From contig NZ_JAJOMZ010000004.1 of the NCBI RefSeq assembly GCF_024699965.1, forward strand, positions 2,230,001 to 2,294,000: 64,000 nucleotides of DNA. Reading direction: 5' to 3'. Shown piece after piece: positions 9,245 to 18,639 of the stretch (its first letter is position 1; each line of letters starts with the position of its first letter). This DNA comes from Flavobacterium sp. J372 (GTDB lineage Bacteria; Bacteroidota; Bacteroidia; Flavobacteriales; Flavobacteriaceae). A model generated the notes under the pieces. It was not told where the DNA came from, did not search any database, and worked only from the letters and a program-made list of their open reading frames with translations. The position numbers and the translations under genes were made by a program.

Positions 9245-9883
9245 ATGTCATTAGTAGGAAAAAAATTCCCAAACATCTCAGTTGACGCGATTTCAGAAAT
9301 GGGCGACAACATGAAGATAAACATTTTTGAAGAAGCAGTAAACAACAACAAAAAAGTATTGCTTTTCTGGTACCCGAAAGATTTTACTTTTGTTTGCCCT
9401 ACAGAGCTTCACGCTTTCCAGGCTGCGCTTCCTGAATTTGAAAAGAGAAACACAATGGTGATAGGCGCATCATGTGACACTAACGAGGTTCACTTTGCAT
9501 GGCTTAACACTGCAAAGGATAATGGTGGTATTGAAGGCGTAACATACCCGCTTCTTGCTGATACCAACCGTAACCTTTCAAACATCCTTGGCATCCTTGA
9601 TATTGAGTCGACTTCATACAGCGAAGAAACTGACTCTGTAGTAATTGAAGGAAGCAACGTTACGTACCGTGCTACTTACCTGGTAGACGAACAAGGCAAA
9701 ATTTTCCACGAAAGTGTAAATGATATGCCGCTTGGCCGTAATGTGAATGAATATCTTAGGCTGATTGATGCTTATACACACGTACAGGTTAAAGGTGAAG
9801 TTTGCCCGGCTAACTGGGAAGAGGGCAAAGAGGCTATGACGGCTGACCGTAAAGGTGTTGCTTCTTACCTTTCAAACAATTAA
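9245..9883 (+). CDS. 2-Cys peroxiredoxin (AhpC/Prx1 type)
   Basis: A thiol peroxidase of about 212 residues that detoxifies hydrogen peroxide and alkyl hydroperoxides. The peroxidatic cysteine is at position 51 in DFTFVCPTEL and the resolving cysteine near 188 in GEVCPANWEEG, with catalytic Thr and Arg supplied by the usual AhpC positions. The start MSLVGKKFPNI is conserved; the upstream TTG at 9209 lies in the promoter. It is followed 33 bases later by a thioredoxin-like gene and then DUF6952, an operon in which the thioredoxin is the likely electron donor. Confidence 0.92.
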   Translation: MSLVGKKFPNISVDAISEMGDNMKINIFEEAVNNNKKVLLFWYPKDFTFVCPTELHAFQAALPEFEKRNTMVIGASCDTNEVHFAWLNTAKDNGGIEGVTYPLLADTNRNLSNILGILDIESTSYSEETDSVVIEGSNVTYRATYLVDEQGKIFHESVNDMPLGRNVNEYLRLIDAYTHVQVKGEVCPANWEEGKEAMTADRKGVASYLSNN

Positions 9884-9916
9884 TTACTAACACTTTAACA
9901 ACACACCTTAAAAATT

Positions 9917-10231
9917 ATGTTACAGGAATTAGAAAGAGATAATCTTGCGGAAATTGTTGCAGCAGAGCCTGTTGTAGTAGTACAGTACTCAGCCGGATGG
10001 TGTGGCAACTGCAGGATAATGAAGCCAAAATTTAAAAAAATGGCTGGTGAGAATGAAAATGTAACTTTTGTACTGGCTGATGCAGAAAACTTTCCTGAAT
10101 CGCGCAAGCTGGCCAACGTGAGCAACCTGCCAACGTTTGCAACTTTCAGGAATGGTGAGCTTGTAAACCAGATACAAACAAATAAAGTAGAACTTTTAAC
10201 CGACCTTGTAAATGAAGTTACCAGTAATTAA
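9917..10231 (+). CDS. Thioredoxin-family protein
   Basis: A 104-residue single-domain thioredoxin fold with active-site WCGNC (Cys29 and Cys32) and the cis-proline in NLPTFATF. The non-standard Gly-Asn between the cysteines, in place of Gly-Pro, suggests a dedicated partner rather than the housekeeping thioredoxin. Its position directly behind a 2-Cys peroxiredoxin supports a role as that enzyme's reductant. It overlaps the next gene by 20 bases. Confidence 0.88.
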   Translation: MLQELERDNLAEIVAAEPVVVVQYSAGWCGNCRIMKPKFKKMAGENENVTFVLADAENFPESRKLANVSNLPTFATFRNGELVNQIQTNKVELLTDLVNEVTSN

Positions 10232-10472
10232 GCACCTAACGCAGTTTATTGAAGATAACGACCAGGACTACGTTATTGAGGCCCTTGAAGTACTTGAGGC
10301 GCTTACAGAGGTTCCGTCATTAAAAGACGAAGAGCTAGATGTAGTTGGTGAACTTATCTCAAACATGTATGGTGCACTTGAGGTACACAAAATGATAAAG
10401 GACGGTATGGAAAAGAAAGAAGCGCTTAACGCATTTATGATGCGGGTGCTTGGCGCTATAGATAAAGGTTAG
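10212..10472 (+). CDS. DUF6952 family small protein
   Basis: An 86-residue, acidic, helical protein (MKLPVIKHLTQFIEDNDQDY) matching DUF6952, a family repeatedly found behind the peroxiredoxin-thioredoxin pair in flavobacteria. No cysteine or catalytic motif is present. A structural or regulatory role in the peroxidase system is inferred only from the conserved neighbourhood and the 20-base overlap with the thioredoxin gene. Confidence 0.75.
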   Translation: MKLPVIKHLTQFIEDNDQDYVIEALEVLEALTEVPSLKDEELDVVGELISNMYGALEVHKMIKDGMEKKEALNAFMMRVLGAIDKG

Positions 10473-10512
10473 CAGTACGCTTAACTTTGTTTTTCATAAT
10501 TTGGTTATTAAG

Positions 10513-10540
10513 AAAACGCTCCTTAAAAAAGGAGCGTTTT
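10513..10540. terminator. Bidirectional terminator
   Basis: A perfect hairpin of AAAACGCTCC and its complement around a six-base loop, with T-rich tracts on both sides. It lies between the convergent DUF6952 gene and the lipoprotein gene at 10541. Confidence 0.85.
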
Positions 10541-11591
10541 TTATTTAAAATCAAGACGTACAATGCTGTTTTGCCCTGCAGCTATGGCAGATTTATCGTT
10601 AATAAAGCGTATAGTGTGGAATGATTTTTCATCGTGAATCTTTTTCCATGTAGCGCCGCGGTCATAGCTGTACCACACACCGGATGGCCCAACAGTTACC
10701 AGACCATCGCCATCGCTTTTTGGCACAAACTGCACGCACGAAGCATACCCGAATGCTGTACCATCGGCCATCACTTTCCATGACTTCCCACCGTCTTCCG
10801 TGAGTATTTTGTTACCTTTATTTCCTGAAGAGTTGGAATAGTCGCCGCCCACTGCAAAACCGATATTATCATCATAAAAATCTACAGAAAACATTCCGGT
10901 TGGGGCATCCCCCTGCAAGATGGGTGTTTCGGTCACCGACCAGTTTTCGCCTTTGTCTGCAGAATAAAACACGCGCGATTTTTTACCCCCTGAAATGATC
11001 CACGTTTTATTGCCATGAACTACAAGGTTAGTATTGCTTGCCGCAAAACAGGCTTCTCCCTCTTCTACCATAGGGAGTTTAATGCATGACATTTTTTTTC
11101 CATGTATTGCCGCCATCTCGTGTAAAAATTACAGAGAGACATTCATTTACCGGGTCGCCAATGGCTATACCTTCGTCATCATTCCGGAATTTCATGCTGT
11201 CGTAAAACACTTTTTCGCCCGTTTCGGTGTAAACCAGCTTGTTGTGCTTTGTGTCTTTGGTAACTTTATAAAGCAACGCCGGAGTACCTGCATTTAATAA
11301 AAACACAGCATCTTTAGTTTGGGCAATAGAACGGAATTCAGGATAAAGTGTATCTTTTGAGATTACACCGGTCAGGGCTTTACCTCCATTTAATGGTAAT
11401 GCACCAAAATTTCCCATACTGCCGGCATACCATACTTTGTCGCCGTCAATGGTAATGGCACGAACACCTATGTCCTGTTGCTCATGAAGGGTTGTTGTTG
11501 TAACCGTGGTGAATTGTGGCTTGTAGTCTTTCTTTTCTTTAGCGCATGAGAAAAATAACATGGCGCTGAAAAGCCCTGCGAAGTACTTCAT
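10541..11591 (-). CDS. BNR/YCF48-type beta-propeller lipoprotein, frameshifted
   Basis: A lipoprotein signal (AMLFFSC) is followed by a propeller of photosystem-assembly-factor-like repeats: FTRDGGNTWKK, YSADKGENWSV, LTEDGGKSWKV and YSYDRGATWKK, each the Asp-box 'DGGxTW' type. The frame breaks at the eight-base T-run 11092-11099. Removing one base joins NTWKK to MSCIKLPM and gives one protein of about 350 residues ending at 10541. Flavobacterial homologues are often labelled 'oxidoreductase', which the sequence does not support. It is periplasmic or outer-membrane anchored, role unknown. Confidence 0.75.
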
Positions 11592-11664
11592 TAGTGGTTG
11601 GTTTTACGCTAAAGTACTCAAATTTTCAGCTTATGCGAAAGAACTTTATGATTTCATAATGACA

Positions 11665-12024
11665 CTAAACCGTCCTGTCCTTCCCGTCAAGCATATAAAT
11701 CCATATCATACGTGATAGCCTGAAATTGAATGTGCTAAGCAGTACAGCCATAATTGCGATTATCAATAATATCAGTGCATAATTATCTGTAATTAAAAAT
11801 GAAATGATGAACACCGCAATCATTTCTGCTACAGTCAGCCCATAGCTTACGTACATAGAGCCGAAAAAGTAGCCGGGCTCTTTTTCAAATTGGTGACCGC
11901 AAACCGGGCAATGCTCGTTCATGCGTGGCATGGTAAAAAGTAAAGGGTTGCCTTTTTTGTAAAACACTTTTCCTTTTTCACACTTCGGGCATCTTTCGCC
12001 CAGTATTCCTTTAATAGCAGACAT
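11665..12024 (-). CDS. DUF983 membrane protein
   Basis: A 119-residue DUF983 protein. Two zinc-ribbon-like CxxC pairs (ERCPKCEKGK and EHCPVCGHQ) precede two transmembrane helices in about residues 58-105. The start MSAIKGILGERC (12024) is chosen over an upstream ATG at 12042, which overlaps the promoter box. Function is unknown. The gene stands alone between the propeller lipoprotein and a divergent AraC regulator. Confidence 0.82.
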   Translation of the reverse strand: MSAIKGILGERCPKCEKGKVFYKKGNPLLFTMPRMNEHCPVCGHQFEKEPGYFFGSMYVSYGLTVAEMIAVFIISFLITDNYALILLIIAIMAVLLSTFNFRLSRMIWIYMLDGKDRTV

Positions 12025-12039
12025 GGCTTTTATTTTTAC

Positions 12040-12047
12040 CAAAGGTA
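12040..12047 (-). promoter_or_regulatory. TAnnTTTG -7 box for the DUF983 gene
   Basis: Minus-strand TACCTTTG lies about 15 bases upstream of the ATG at 12024, so the leader would be very short. Confidence 0.45.
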
Positions 12048-12105
12048 CAAAGGTTTTACAGTTACAGGGTTACACAAATTTCGCAATAATTTGTACTTTT
12101 AAGAC

Positions 12106-12983
12106 ATGGAAAAAACGGAATTACTTGACATTGAACTTTTCAGCGGAAAAGAAAATCATGACGGTTTCTATATTAACATACTGGAAAATCATCTCGAAGC
12201 TTTCCATAAAGATATTTCTGTACCGCATAAGCATGACTTTTATGTGGCTGTACTTTTCACGCACGGAAGCGGTGTGCATGAAGTTGATTTTACTTCTTAC
12301 GCTGTTTCCCGTGGTGCATTATTTTTCCTAAACCCGGGGCAAACCCACCATTGGGAACTTTCAGATGACATCAGTGGGTACGTTTTCCTCCATACACGTG
12401 CTTTTTATGAGCAGCATTATACGCAGAACCGCCTAAGCCAGTTCCCTTTCTATTATAGTATTCATAATATGCCTGTGGTTATGCTTGATAAAGATGAGAC
12501 ACAATCTGTTGAAGAATTGTTTGCCAATGCACTACATGAAAGCCTGAGTAATGACCTCATGAAAAGGCAAAAGCTCCTCAGCCTGGTTGACCTGATTTAT
12601 ATTGAAAGCACGCGCGAATATCTTAAGATAAATAATGACACTGCCGCTTCCGGCCCTTATTCTGATATCTATATACGTTTTGAGGCTTTGGTTGAGAGAA
12701 ACTTCCTGACGATAAAGTCGCCATCGCAATATGCCGATATGCTCGCCATCAGTGCCAAACACTTAAACAGGATTGCAAAGGCCGTAGCGGGAAAAACCGC
12801 ATCTGATATTATACAAGACAGGGTATTGCTCGAAGCGAAAAAGAATTGCTGCTGCACCGTGATAATTTTGCAGAAATTGCTGCATATCTTGGCTTCGAAG
12901 ACTACGCCTATTTCTCACGCGTGTTTAAAAAACGTACAAGTGAAACGCCGTCGGAGTTTGTGGGGAGGTATCGAACAACTTAA
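12106..12983 (+). CDS. AraC-family transcriptional regulator, frameshifted near the C-terminus
   Basis: An N-terminal cupin-like sensing domain (HKHDFYVAVLFTHGSGVHEVDF, LNPGQTHHW) is followed by a double-HTH AraC domain. The first HTH is AISAKHLNRIAKAVAGKTASD. The second breaks at the five-base A-run 12838-12842; one added A restores LLLHRDNFAEIAAYLGFED and the AraC signature YAYFSRVFKKRTSETPSEF. The corrected stop is at 12981-12983. Without the correction the second HTH is replaced by an unrelated cysteine-rich tail. Target genes are not evident. Confidence 0.82.
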
Positions 12984-12988
12984 CACTT

Positions 12989-13021
12989 AAATGCCCGAGA
13001 AAGAGAAGTTCTCGGGCATTT
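12989..13021. terminator. Bidirectional terminator
   Basis: A 13-base perfect stem (AAATGCCCGAGAA and its complement) with a seven-base loop lies between the convergent AraC and E1 dehydrogenase genes. Confidence 0.85.
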
Positions 13022-13050
13022 GATATTAATTACAATATTAGGTCTTATGC

Positions 13051-15027
13051 TTAATATGCCATCAACTCCTGCAACGCCTCTTCAAAACGTTGTTTCGGCA
13101 GGTATTGGTCTTCAAGTGCCTTGGTGAATGGTATGGCGCTCTCAAGGCTTCCTACACGTTTTACCGGGCCATCAAGCCACTCAAAGCAGTTCTCCATAAT
13201 CATGGCTGATATATCACTGGCCACACCGCCAAACAATGTATCTTCCTGAAGGATTATAATCTTGCCTGTTTTCTTAACCGATTTATAGATAGCCTCTGTA
13301 TCAAGCGGCTGCAGCGTGCGAAGGTCAAGCACATCAGCTTTAATTTCAGGGTTTTTGTCAAGCGTTTCAAGCGCCCAGTGGACACCTGCACCAAATGAAA
13401 TCACCGTAACTGCATCTCCCTCTCTTAAAAGCGCAGCCTGCCCAAATGGTATGGTGTAGTAATCTTTTGGTACATCCTGGTAAACGCTCCGGTACAGAGC
13501 TTTATGCTCAAAGAACATCACCGGATTGGGGTCGTTTATAGCGGTAGCCAGAAGTCCTTTTGCATCATACGGGAAAGCCGGATACACCACTTTCAGTCCC
13601 GGGGTTTTAGTAAACCATGCCTCATTGGTCTGCGAATGGAAAGGCCCTGCCTGTACACCCGCACCGCAAGGCATACGCACCACCACATCAGCATTTTCCT
13701 GCCAGCGATAGTGTACTTTTGCTAAATAGTTTACAATCGGGTTGAAGCCCGTAGAAACGAAATCTGCAAACTGCATCTCGATCACCGACTTATATTTATT
13801 AATGGATAAGCCCATACCTGCCGAAACTACGGCCGACTCACATATTGGTGTGTTTCGAACACGGTCTTTACCGAACTTCGCTACAAAGCCATCGGTAATC
13901 TTGAAAGCGCCACCGTATTCAGCTATGTCCTGGCCCATGATCACAAGATTTTCATGACGCTCCATCGATTGGCTAAGGCCTTGCGAAATTGCATCAATCA
14001 TTCGCACATTCTCAACATCACCTGAAGGCTTAACTTCTTCAAAATTATATGGTTTGTAAACATCATTTAATTCTTCACTTAAGCTGGCTTCAATGGCAGG
14101 CTCGGCAGAAGCACGTTGGTAATGTTCATCAATTTCTGCTTTAAGTTCAGCTCGAAGCGCTTCGTCTTTTTCATCGGTAAGCACACCTTCTTCTTTAAGG
14201 TATTTGCGGTAGTTGTCAACCGGGTCTTTTATCGCCCACATGTCCATCAACTCCTGCGGAACATATTTGGTACCACTCGCCTCTTCATGCCCACGCATAC
14301 GGAACGTCTTGAACTCCAGCAAAACCGGGCGCGGATTGCTGCGCATCGACTCTACAATACCCGTCAGCTGCGTAAAGACCTCAAGTATGTTATTCCCGTC
14401 GATTATATGCGACTCAATGCCATACCCTATGCCTTTATCAGCCAGGTTTTCACAACGATATTGTTCGTTTGTAGGTGTTGACAGCCCATAACCATTATTC
14501 TCGATGATGAAAAGCACCGGAAGTTCCCATACGGCAGCAATATTCAACGCCTCGTGGAAATCCCCCTCACTGGTGGCGCCTTCTCCTGTAAATACAGCAG
14601 TTACTTTGCCTTCGCCGCGAAGTTTGTGAGCTAGTGCAATACCATCGGCCACGCCAAGCTGCGGCCCAAGGTGCGATATCATCCCGATGATCTTAAACTC
14701 CTGCGTACCGAAGTGGAAAGAACGGTCGCGGCCTTTGGTAAACCCGTTAGCCTTACCCTGCCATTGCGAAAACAATCTGTACAGCGGAATATCACGCCCT
14801 GTGAAAACACCCAGGTTACGGTGCATTGGGAGAATGTATTCGTCTTTATCCAGTACGGCAGTAACGCCAACTGAAATAGCCTCCTGCCCTATGCCTGAGA
14901 ACCATTTTGAAACCTTACCCTGGCGGATTAGGATAAGCATCTTTTCCTCTATAAGGCGTGGTTTTATTAATTTCTTATATAAATCAAGTAATTGTTCGTT
15001 GGTAAGCTGTTTCCTGTCGAATTTCAT
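13051..15027 (-). CDS. Fused alpha/beta E1 of a 2-oxoacid (branched-chain) dehydrogenase
   Basis: A 658-residue TPP-dependent decarboxylase with E1-alpha and E1-beta fused in one chain. The alpha half (to about residue 340) contains the TPP-Mg site TGEGATSEGDFHEALN...ENNGYGLST and the RMRGHEEASGT loop. The beta half begins near MIDAISQGLSQSMERHENL and carries GQDIAEYGGAF, MPCGAGVQAGPFHSQ and LQEDTLFGGVASDI. It feeds acyl groups to an E2 lipoyl enzyme encoded elsewhere. Flavobacteria use such fused E1s for branched-chain or related 2-oxoacids, and the exact substrate cannot be read from sequence. The start MKFDRKQLTN at 15027 is preferred over 15084 because a promoter box lies between them. 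Confidence 0.9.
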   Translation of the reverse strand: MKFDRKQLTNEQLLDLYKKLIKPRLIEEKMLILIRQGKVSKWFSGIGQEAISVGVTAVLDKDEYILPMHRNLGVFTGRDIPLYRLFSQWQGKANGFTKGRDRSFHFGTQEFKIIGMISHLGPQLGVADGIALAHKLRGEGKVTAVFTGEGATSEGDFHEALNIAAVWELPVLFIIENNGYGLSTPTNEQYRCENLADKGIGYGIESHIIDGNNILEVFTQLTGIVESMRSNPRPVLLEFKTFRMRGHEEASGTKYVPQELMDMWAIKDPVDNYRKYLKEEGVLTDEKDEALRAELKAEIDEHYQRASAEPAIEASLSEELNDVYKPYNFEEVKPSGDVENVRMIDAISQGLSQSMERHENLVIMGQDIAEYGGAFKITDGFVAKFGKDRVRNTPICESAVVSAGMGLSINKYKSVIEMQFADFVSTGFNPIVNYLAKVHYRWQENADVVVRMPCGAGVQAGPFHSQTNEAWFTKTPGLKVVYPAFPYDAKGLLATAINDPNPVMFFEHKALYRSVYQDVPKDYYTIPFGQAALLREGDAVTVISFGAGVHWALETLDKNPEIKADVLDLRTLQPLDTEAIYKSVKKTGKIIILQEDTLFGGVASDISAMIMENCFEWLDGPVKRVGSLESAIPFTKALEDQYLPKQRFEEALQELMAY

Positions 15028-15064
15028 GGTGATTTTTGAAAAATCGTTAATGTGTTTGCAACGC

Positions 15065-15072
15065 CAAAGGTA
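15065..15072 (-). promoter_or_regulatory. TAnnTTTG -7 box for the E1 gene
   Basis: Minus-strand TACCTTTG gives a leader of about 30 bases to the ATG at 15027. Confidence 0.5.
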
Positions 15073-15133
15073 AAAAAATAACAAGTGAAAGGCACAGTGT
15101 GATAAAAATTTATTTTGACGATTTAGGGCATAA

Positions 15134-15167
15134 AAAAAGGATATCCCAGATCCGGAATATCCTTTTT
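15134..15167 (-). terminator. Terminator of the coiled-coil protein gene
   Basis: Hairpin arms AAAAAGGATAT and complement, followed on the minus strand by a T-run. It lies 19 bases beyond the stop at 15187. Confidence 0.7.
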
Positions 15168-15186
15168 AACTGTAAATTATTTCTCG

Positions 15187-16062
15187 TTAGCGGAGGTTGA
15201 AACTTGAATTAGCAACAAGCACATCCTTATCAAACACATTTACAAAGTAAGTGCCTTTGGCAAAGTCTTTACCCGAAAGTGTCTCGCTTATATCAACTGT
15301 CTTGTTCTGGAAGTTTGCAACAGTTGTAAAGCTGTAGGTAAGGGTGTAGTCTCCAAACACTTCTGTTTTCTTTTCGCCCAGCACATTGTTCTTGCTATCG
15401 ATGATCTGTACATAATACATTCTGTCGCCGGCTTTAGCTACTTCGTTACCTGCAATTGTAAAGCTTATCCTAAGCTTATCAACCCTGCTGGCTTTATCAG
15501 TCGCCACAAGCTTACCTGAACTACGTTCCTTAAATGATTCTGTTTTCAGGTTAAGAATTGTAAGCTTTTGTGCTTTCTCAACAGTTTTGGTAAGATTGTC
15601 ATTTTGCTTCACAAGGGTATCACTGTACCTTCTTGATTCGCCCAATGCAGCAGCAGTTGTATCACGCTGCATCGTAAGGTCGGCATTCTCGCCTTTCAGC
15701 CTGTTATTTTCAGCCATCAGCCTGTCCATGTCACGCTTCAGCCTGCGGTAATCATCACGGAAACGGCTCAGCGTAGCAACATCACCTTTAGATTTCTCTA
15801 CCTGGGCAATCAACTCCTCAATTTTAGCGCGTTCTGCTTCCAGCTCGCCTTTAAGTCCGCTGTTTTCAGCAATGGCTTTGTCATAATCGGCCTTGGCGGC
15901 ATTTAGTTCAGCCAGCAAAGTATCTTTCTCGTTTGTAAGTTTTACTTCAGTCTCTTTGCTGTCAGTGCTCATTTTATACATATACGCCAAACTACCCAAC
16001 AGTAAGATAGACAGTACAATAATGATAGCTTTTAAACTTGAATTGCTTCTTTGATATTCCAT
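15187..16062 (-). CDS. Membrane-anchored coiled-coil protein
   Basis: A 291-residue protein with one N-terminal transmembrane helix (AIIIVLSILLLGSLAYMY, residues 12-29) and a long heptad-rich coiled coil to about residue 165 (KIEELIAQVEKSKGD, RLKRDMDRLMAENNRLKGE). A C-terminal beta-rich domain (about 185-291) contains DRMYYVQIIDSKNNVLGEKK and GTYFVNVFDKDVLVANSSF. The C-terminal domain would lie in the periplasm. No enzymatic motif is visible. A cell-envelope scaffold is possible but unproven. Confidence 0.7.
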   Translation of the reverse strand: MEYQRSNSSLKAIIIVLSILLLGSLAYMYKMSTDSKETEVKLTNEKDTLLAELNAAKADYDKAIAENSGLKGELEAERAKIEELIAQVEKSKGDVATLSRFRDDYRRLKRDMDRLMAENNRLKGENADLTMQRDTTAAALGESRRYSDTLVKQNDNLTKTVEKAQKLTILNLKTESFKERSSGKLVATDKASRVDKLRISFTIAGNEVAKAGDRMYYVQIIDSKNNVLGEKKTEVFGDYTLTYSFTTVANFQNKTVDISETLSGKDFAKGTYFVNVFDKDVLVANSSFNLR

Positions 16063-16140
16063 TGTTGTAAGTTTTTTTTCAAATTTATGGCTTTTTACAT
16101 TTTGCCTTTATCTTTTTTAACGAAAATTAAACTAAAATAG

Positions 16141-16148
16141 TATTTTTG
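16141..16148 (+). promoter_or_regulatory. TAnnTTTG -7 box for the arginase-family gene
   Basis: TATTTTTG ends 17 bases before the ATG at 16166. Confidence 0.5.
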
Positions 16149-16165
16149 GTTACCACAAAATTGCC

Positions 16166-17251
16166 ATGGAAAATATAGTAAGGTTCACAGAAAACAGCCT
16201 ATTGAAGTATACTGCCGAGCGCAGCGGCGAGATTAAATATGGTGAGCGTATACAAGTGCTGCCACCGGGTATTACCATTGAAGAAGGGCTTGCTGCAACC
16301 GATGCTGAATTTGTATTATTAGGAATACCCGAAGATGTAGGCGTACGTGCCAATTATGGCCGTCCCGGCACTGCAACAGCCTGGGAAGGCGCTCTGAAAA
16401 GCATAGTAAACCTACAACATAACAAATTTTTTAAAGCCGGAAGGCTGTTAATACTCGGCTGTGTAGATACTGCCGAAGCCCTGCAGCAGGCTGAAGGCCT
16501 TGACCCTAACGAAAAAGCAGACCGTAAAAAGCTTTCGGCCCTTGTAGAGCAGCTTGATAAAGAGGTATCGCACATAATAACCCTTATTGTGCGTGCAAAG
16601 AAAACACCCATCATTATAGGCGGTGGCCACAACAATGCCTACGGTAATATTAAAGGTACAGCGCTGGCAAAAGGCCGCCCTGTAAATGCTGTTAATTTTG
16701 ATGCGCATACCGACTTCCGCTTGCTTGAAGGGCGCCACAGCGGTAACGGTTTCAGCTACGCTTATGAAGAAGGCTTCCTAAGGAAATACTTTATCTTCGG
16801 GCTGCATGAAAATTATTGCGGCAAAGGTGTAATGGAAACCATTAAGAAAACCGAGGGCCGCGTTAAATACAATACCTACGAACAGATTGCCGTAACGCGT
16901 GAAAAAGGTTTCACTGCCGAAATGCACAACGCCCTTGAGTTTATAAATGATGAACGATACGGTGTTGAGCTTGACCTTGATGCGATTGTAAACGTGGCCA
17001 GCAGTGCCATGACACCTTCAGGCTTTAGCGCTGAAAGGGCAAGGCAGTTTGTTTACTTCTTCGGGAAACAGAAAAATGCGGCATACCTGCACATATGCGA
17101 AGGCGCACCAAGCCTTGATAACGCTGCCAACAGCCATCTTACAGGAAAACTCATTGCTTATCTTGTAACTGATTTTATGAAGGCAAAGACATCATTAGTA
17201 AACAATGCTGCAATAACTGACGAATCTGCTAAAAATTCCGCTAAATATTAA
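16166..17251 (+). CDS. Arginase/agmatinase/formimidoylglutamase-family ureohydrolase
   Basis: A 361-residue dimanganese hydrolase of the arginase superfamily. Metal-ligand motifs are visible: GGGHNNAYG, NFDAHTDFR and ELDLDAIVNV. The N-terminal 60 residues (to GIPEDVGVRANYGRPGT) match the Bacteroidota group usually labelled formimidoylglutamase. The third motif departs from the classical SxDxDxxDP (the proline is missing), so the substrate is uncertain among formimidoylglutamate, agmatine and arginine. No hut genes are adjacent. It stands alone upstream of the helicase gene. Confidence 0.8.
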   Translation: MENIVRFTENSLLKYTAERSGEIKYGERIQVLPPGITIEEGLAATDAEFVLLGIPEDVGVRANYGRPGTATAWEGALKSIVNLQHNKFFKAGRLLILGCVDTAEALQQAEGLDPNEKADRKKLSALVEQLDKEVSHIITLIVRAKKTPIIIGGGHNNAYGNIKGTALAKGRPVNAVNFDAHTDFRLLEGRHSGNGFSYAYEEGFLRKYFIFGLHENYCGKGVMETIKKTEGRVKYNTYEQIAVTREKGFTAEMHNALEFINDERYGVELDLDAIVNVASSAMTPSGFSAERARQFVYFFGKQKNAAYLHICEGAPSLDNAANSHLTGKLIAYLVTDFMKAKTSLVNNAAITDESAKNSAKY

Positions 17252-17256
17252 AAGCG

Positions 17257-17264
17257 TATCTTTG
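17257..17264 (+). promoter_or_regulatory. TAnnTTTG -7 box for the helicase gene
   Basis: TATCTTTG lies just past the upstream gene's stop and 44 bases before the helicase ATG at 17309. Confidence 0.45.
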
Positions 17265-17308
17265 CCGGGCCGCAATACTTATGCTGCGGCTTATTTAGAA
17301 ACGATTAG

Positions 17309-18569
17309 ATGAAATTTGAAGATTTAAACCTGCTGAAAAATATACAGCAGGCCCTGGCCGATGAAGGCTATGAAACCCCCTACCCCTATACAGCAACAGG
17401 CAATACCTGTTATACTTGAGGGGACAGACCTTGTGGGCTGTGCGCAGACCGGTACCGGAAAAACGGCGGCCTTTGCCATACCTATACTTAACAGCCTGCA
17501 CCGTATTGTAGGCAGCGAAAAGAAACGCAAATACATACGCACGCTTGTAATAACACCAACACGTGAACTTGCCCTGCAGATTGGCGCCAGCTTTGACACG
17601 TATGGAAAATATACCAACGTAAGGCAGCTTACCATTTTTGGCGGTGTGAACCAGACATCCCAAACCGACCAGCTTAAAAAAGGCGTTGATGTGCTTATTG
17701 CCACACCTGGCCGACTGCTAGACCTGCACAAGCAGGGCTTTATTGACCTGAACCACATGCACCACCTGGTGCTTGACGAGGCTGACCAGATGCTGGATAT
17801 GGGTTTTATAAATGATGTACGGAAAATCATTAAGCTCACTCCGGATAACAGGCAGACGCTTTTATTCTCTGCTACTATGCCGATGGCAATACGCGAACTG
17901 GCAGATACTTTCTTAACCGACCCTAAGTATGTAGCGGTGGCACCAGTATCATCTACCGCTGAGCGTGTGAAGCAGCAGCTGTACCACGTAGATAAGGGTG
18001 ATAAGCGCAAATTGCTATACCACCTTATCCGGAACGAAAACCTGAGCAATGTGCTCGTATTTACACGTACAAAGCACGGCGCTGACAATGTGGTAAAAGC
18101 ATTGAAAAAGCATGGGGTAAATGCTGAAGCCATTCATGGCGACAAAAGCCAGAATGCCCGTGTGCGCGTGCTTGAGGGCTTTAAGAACAAAGAAGTATCG
18201 GTACTGGTGGCTACAGATATTGCTGCCCGCGGTATTGATATTGAAAGCCTGCCGTATGTGATAAACTTTGACCTGCCGAATATTCCCGAAACTTATGTAC
18301 ACCGTATTGGGCGTACAGGACGTGCGGGTAATGAAGGGCTTGCCATATCTTTTTGCAGTAAAGATGAACTGCCTTACCTTAAAGATATTGAGAAGCTGAT
18401 ACGCATGCAACTTAAAGTTATTGAGGGGCACCCCTACCCAATAGGCAACGCACCTGAACCTAAACCGGATGCAAAACCCGACCTGCGGAATAAAAATAAA
18501 AACCCGAATAATAAGAACAATTCGCGTAAGAGCGATGCTTCAAAAAAGAATAAAAAACGCTGGTACTAA
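17309..18569 (+). CDS. DEAD-box RNA helicase, frameshifted in the Q motif
   Basis: A RhlE-type ATP-dependent RNA helicase. All core motifs are present: AQTGTGKTAAF (I), PTRELALQI (Ia), VLDEADQMLDMGF (II), SATMP (III), VFTRTKHGADN (IV), ATDIAARGIDI (V) and HRIGRTGRAG (VI). A short basic, asparagine-rich tail (about 40 residues) probably binds RNA. The reading starts MKFEDLNLLKNIQQAL at 17309 and breaks at the five-base C-run 17376-17380. Removing one C gives ETPTPIQQQAIP, the canonical Q motif. Without correction the only open frame starts at 17361 and lacks the N-terminal 17 residues. Confidence 0.9.
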
Positions 18570-18579
18570 CCGGCGTTTT
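18554..18579 (+). terminator. Helicase terminator overlapping its stop codon
   Basis: Ten-pair hairpin from AAAACGCTGG to CCGGCGTTTT whose loop contains the helicase TAA, followed by T's. Confidence 0.65.
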
Positions 18580-18590
18580 TAATTTAATTA

Positions 18591-18616
18591 GAAAGGGCTG
18601 CCTAAGCAGCCCTTTC
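18591..18616. terminator. Second hairpin between convergent genes
   Basis: A perfect 11-bp stem (GAAAGGGCTGC and complement) with a CTAA loop lies between the convergent helicase and the lipoprotein gene at 18640. Confidence 0.65.
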
Positions 18617-18639
18617 ATCATATCAGATAAATTTAAAAA

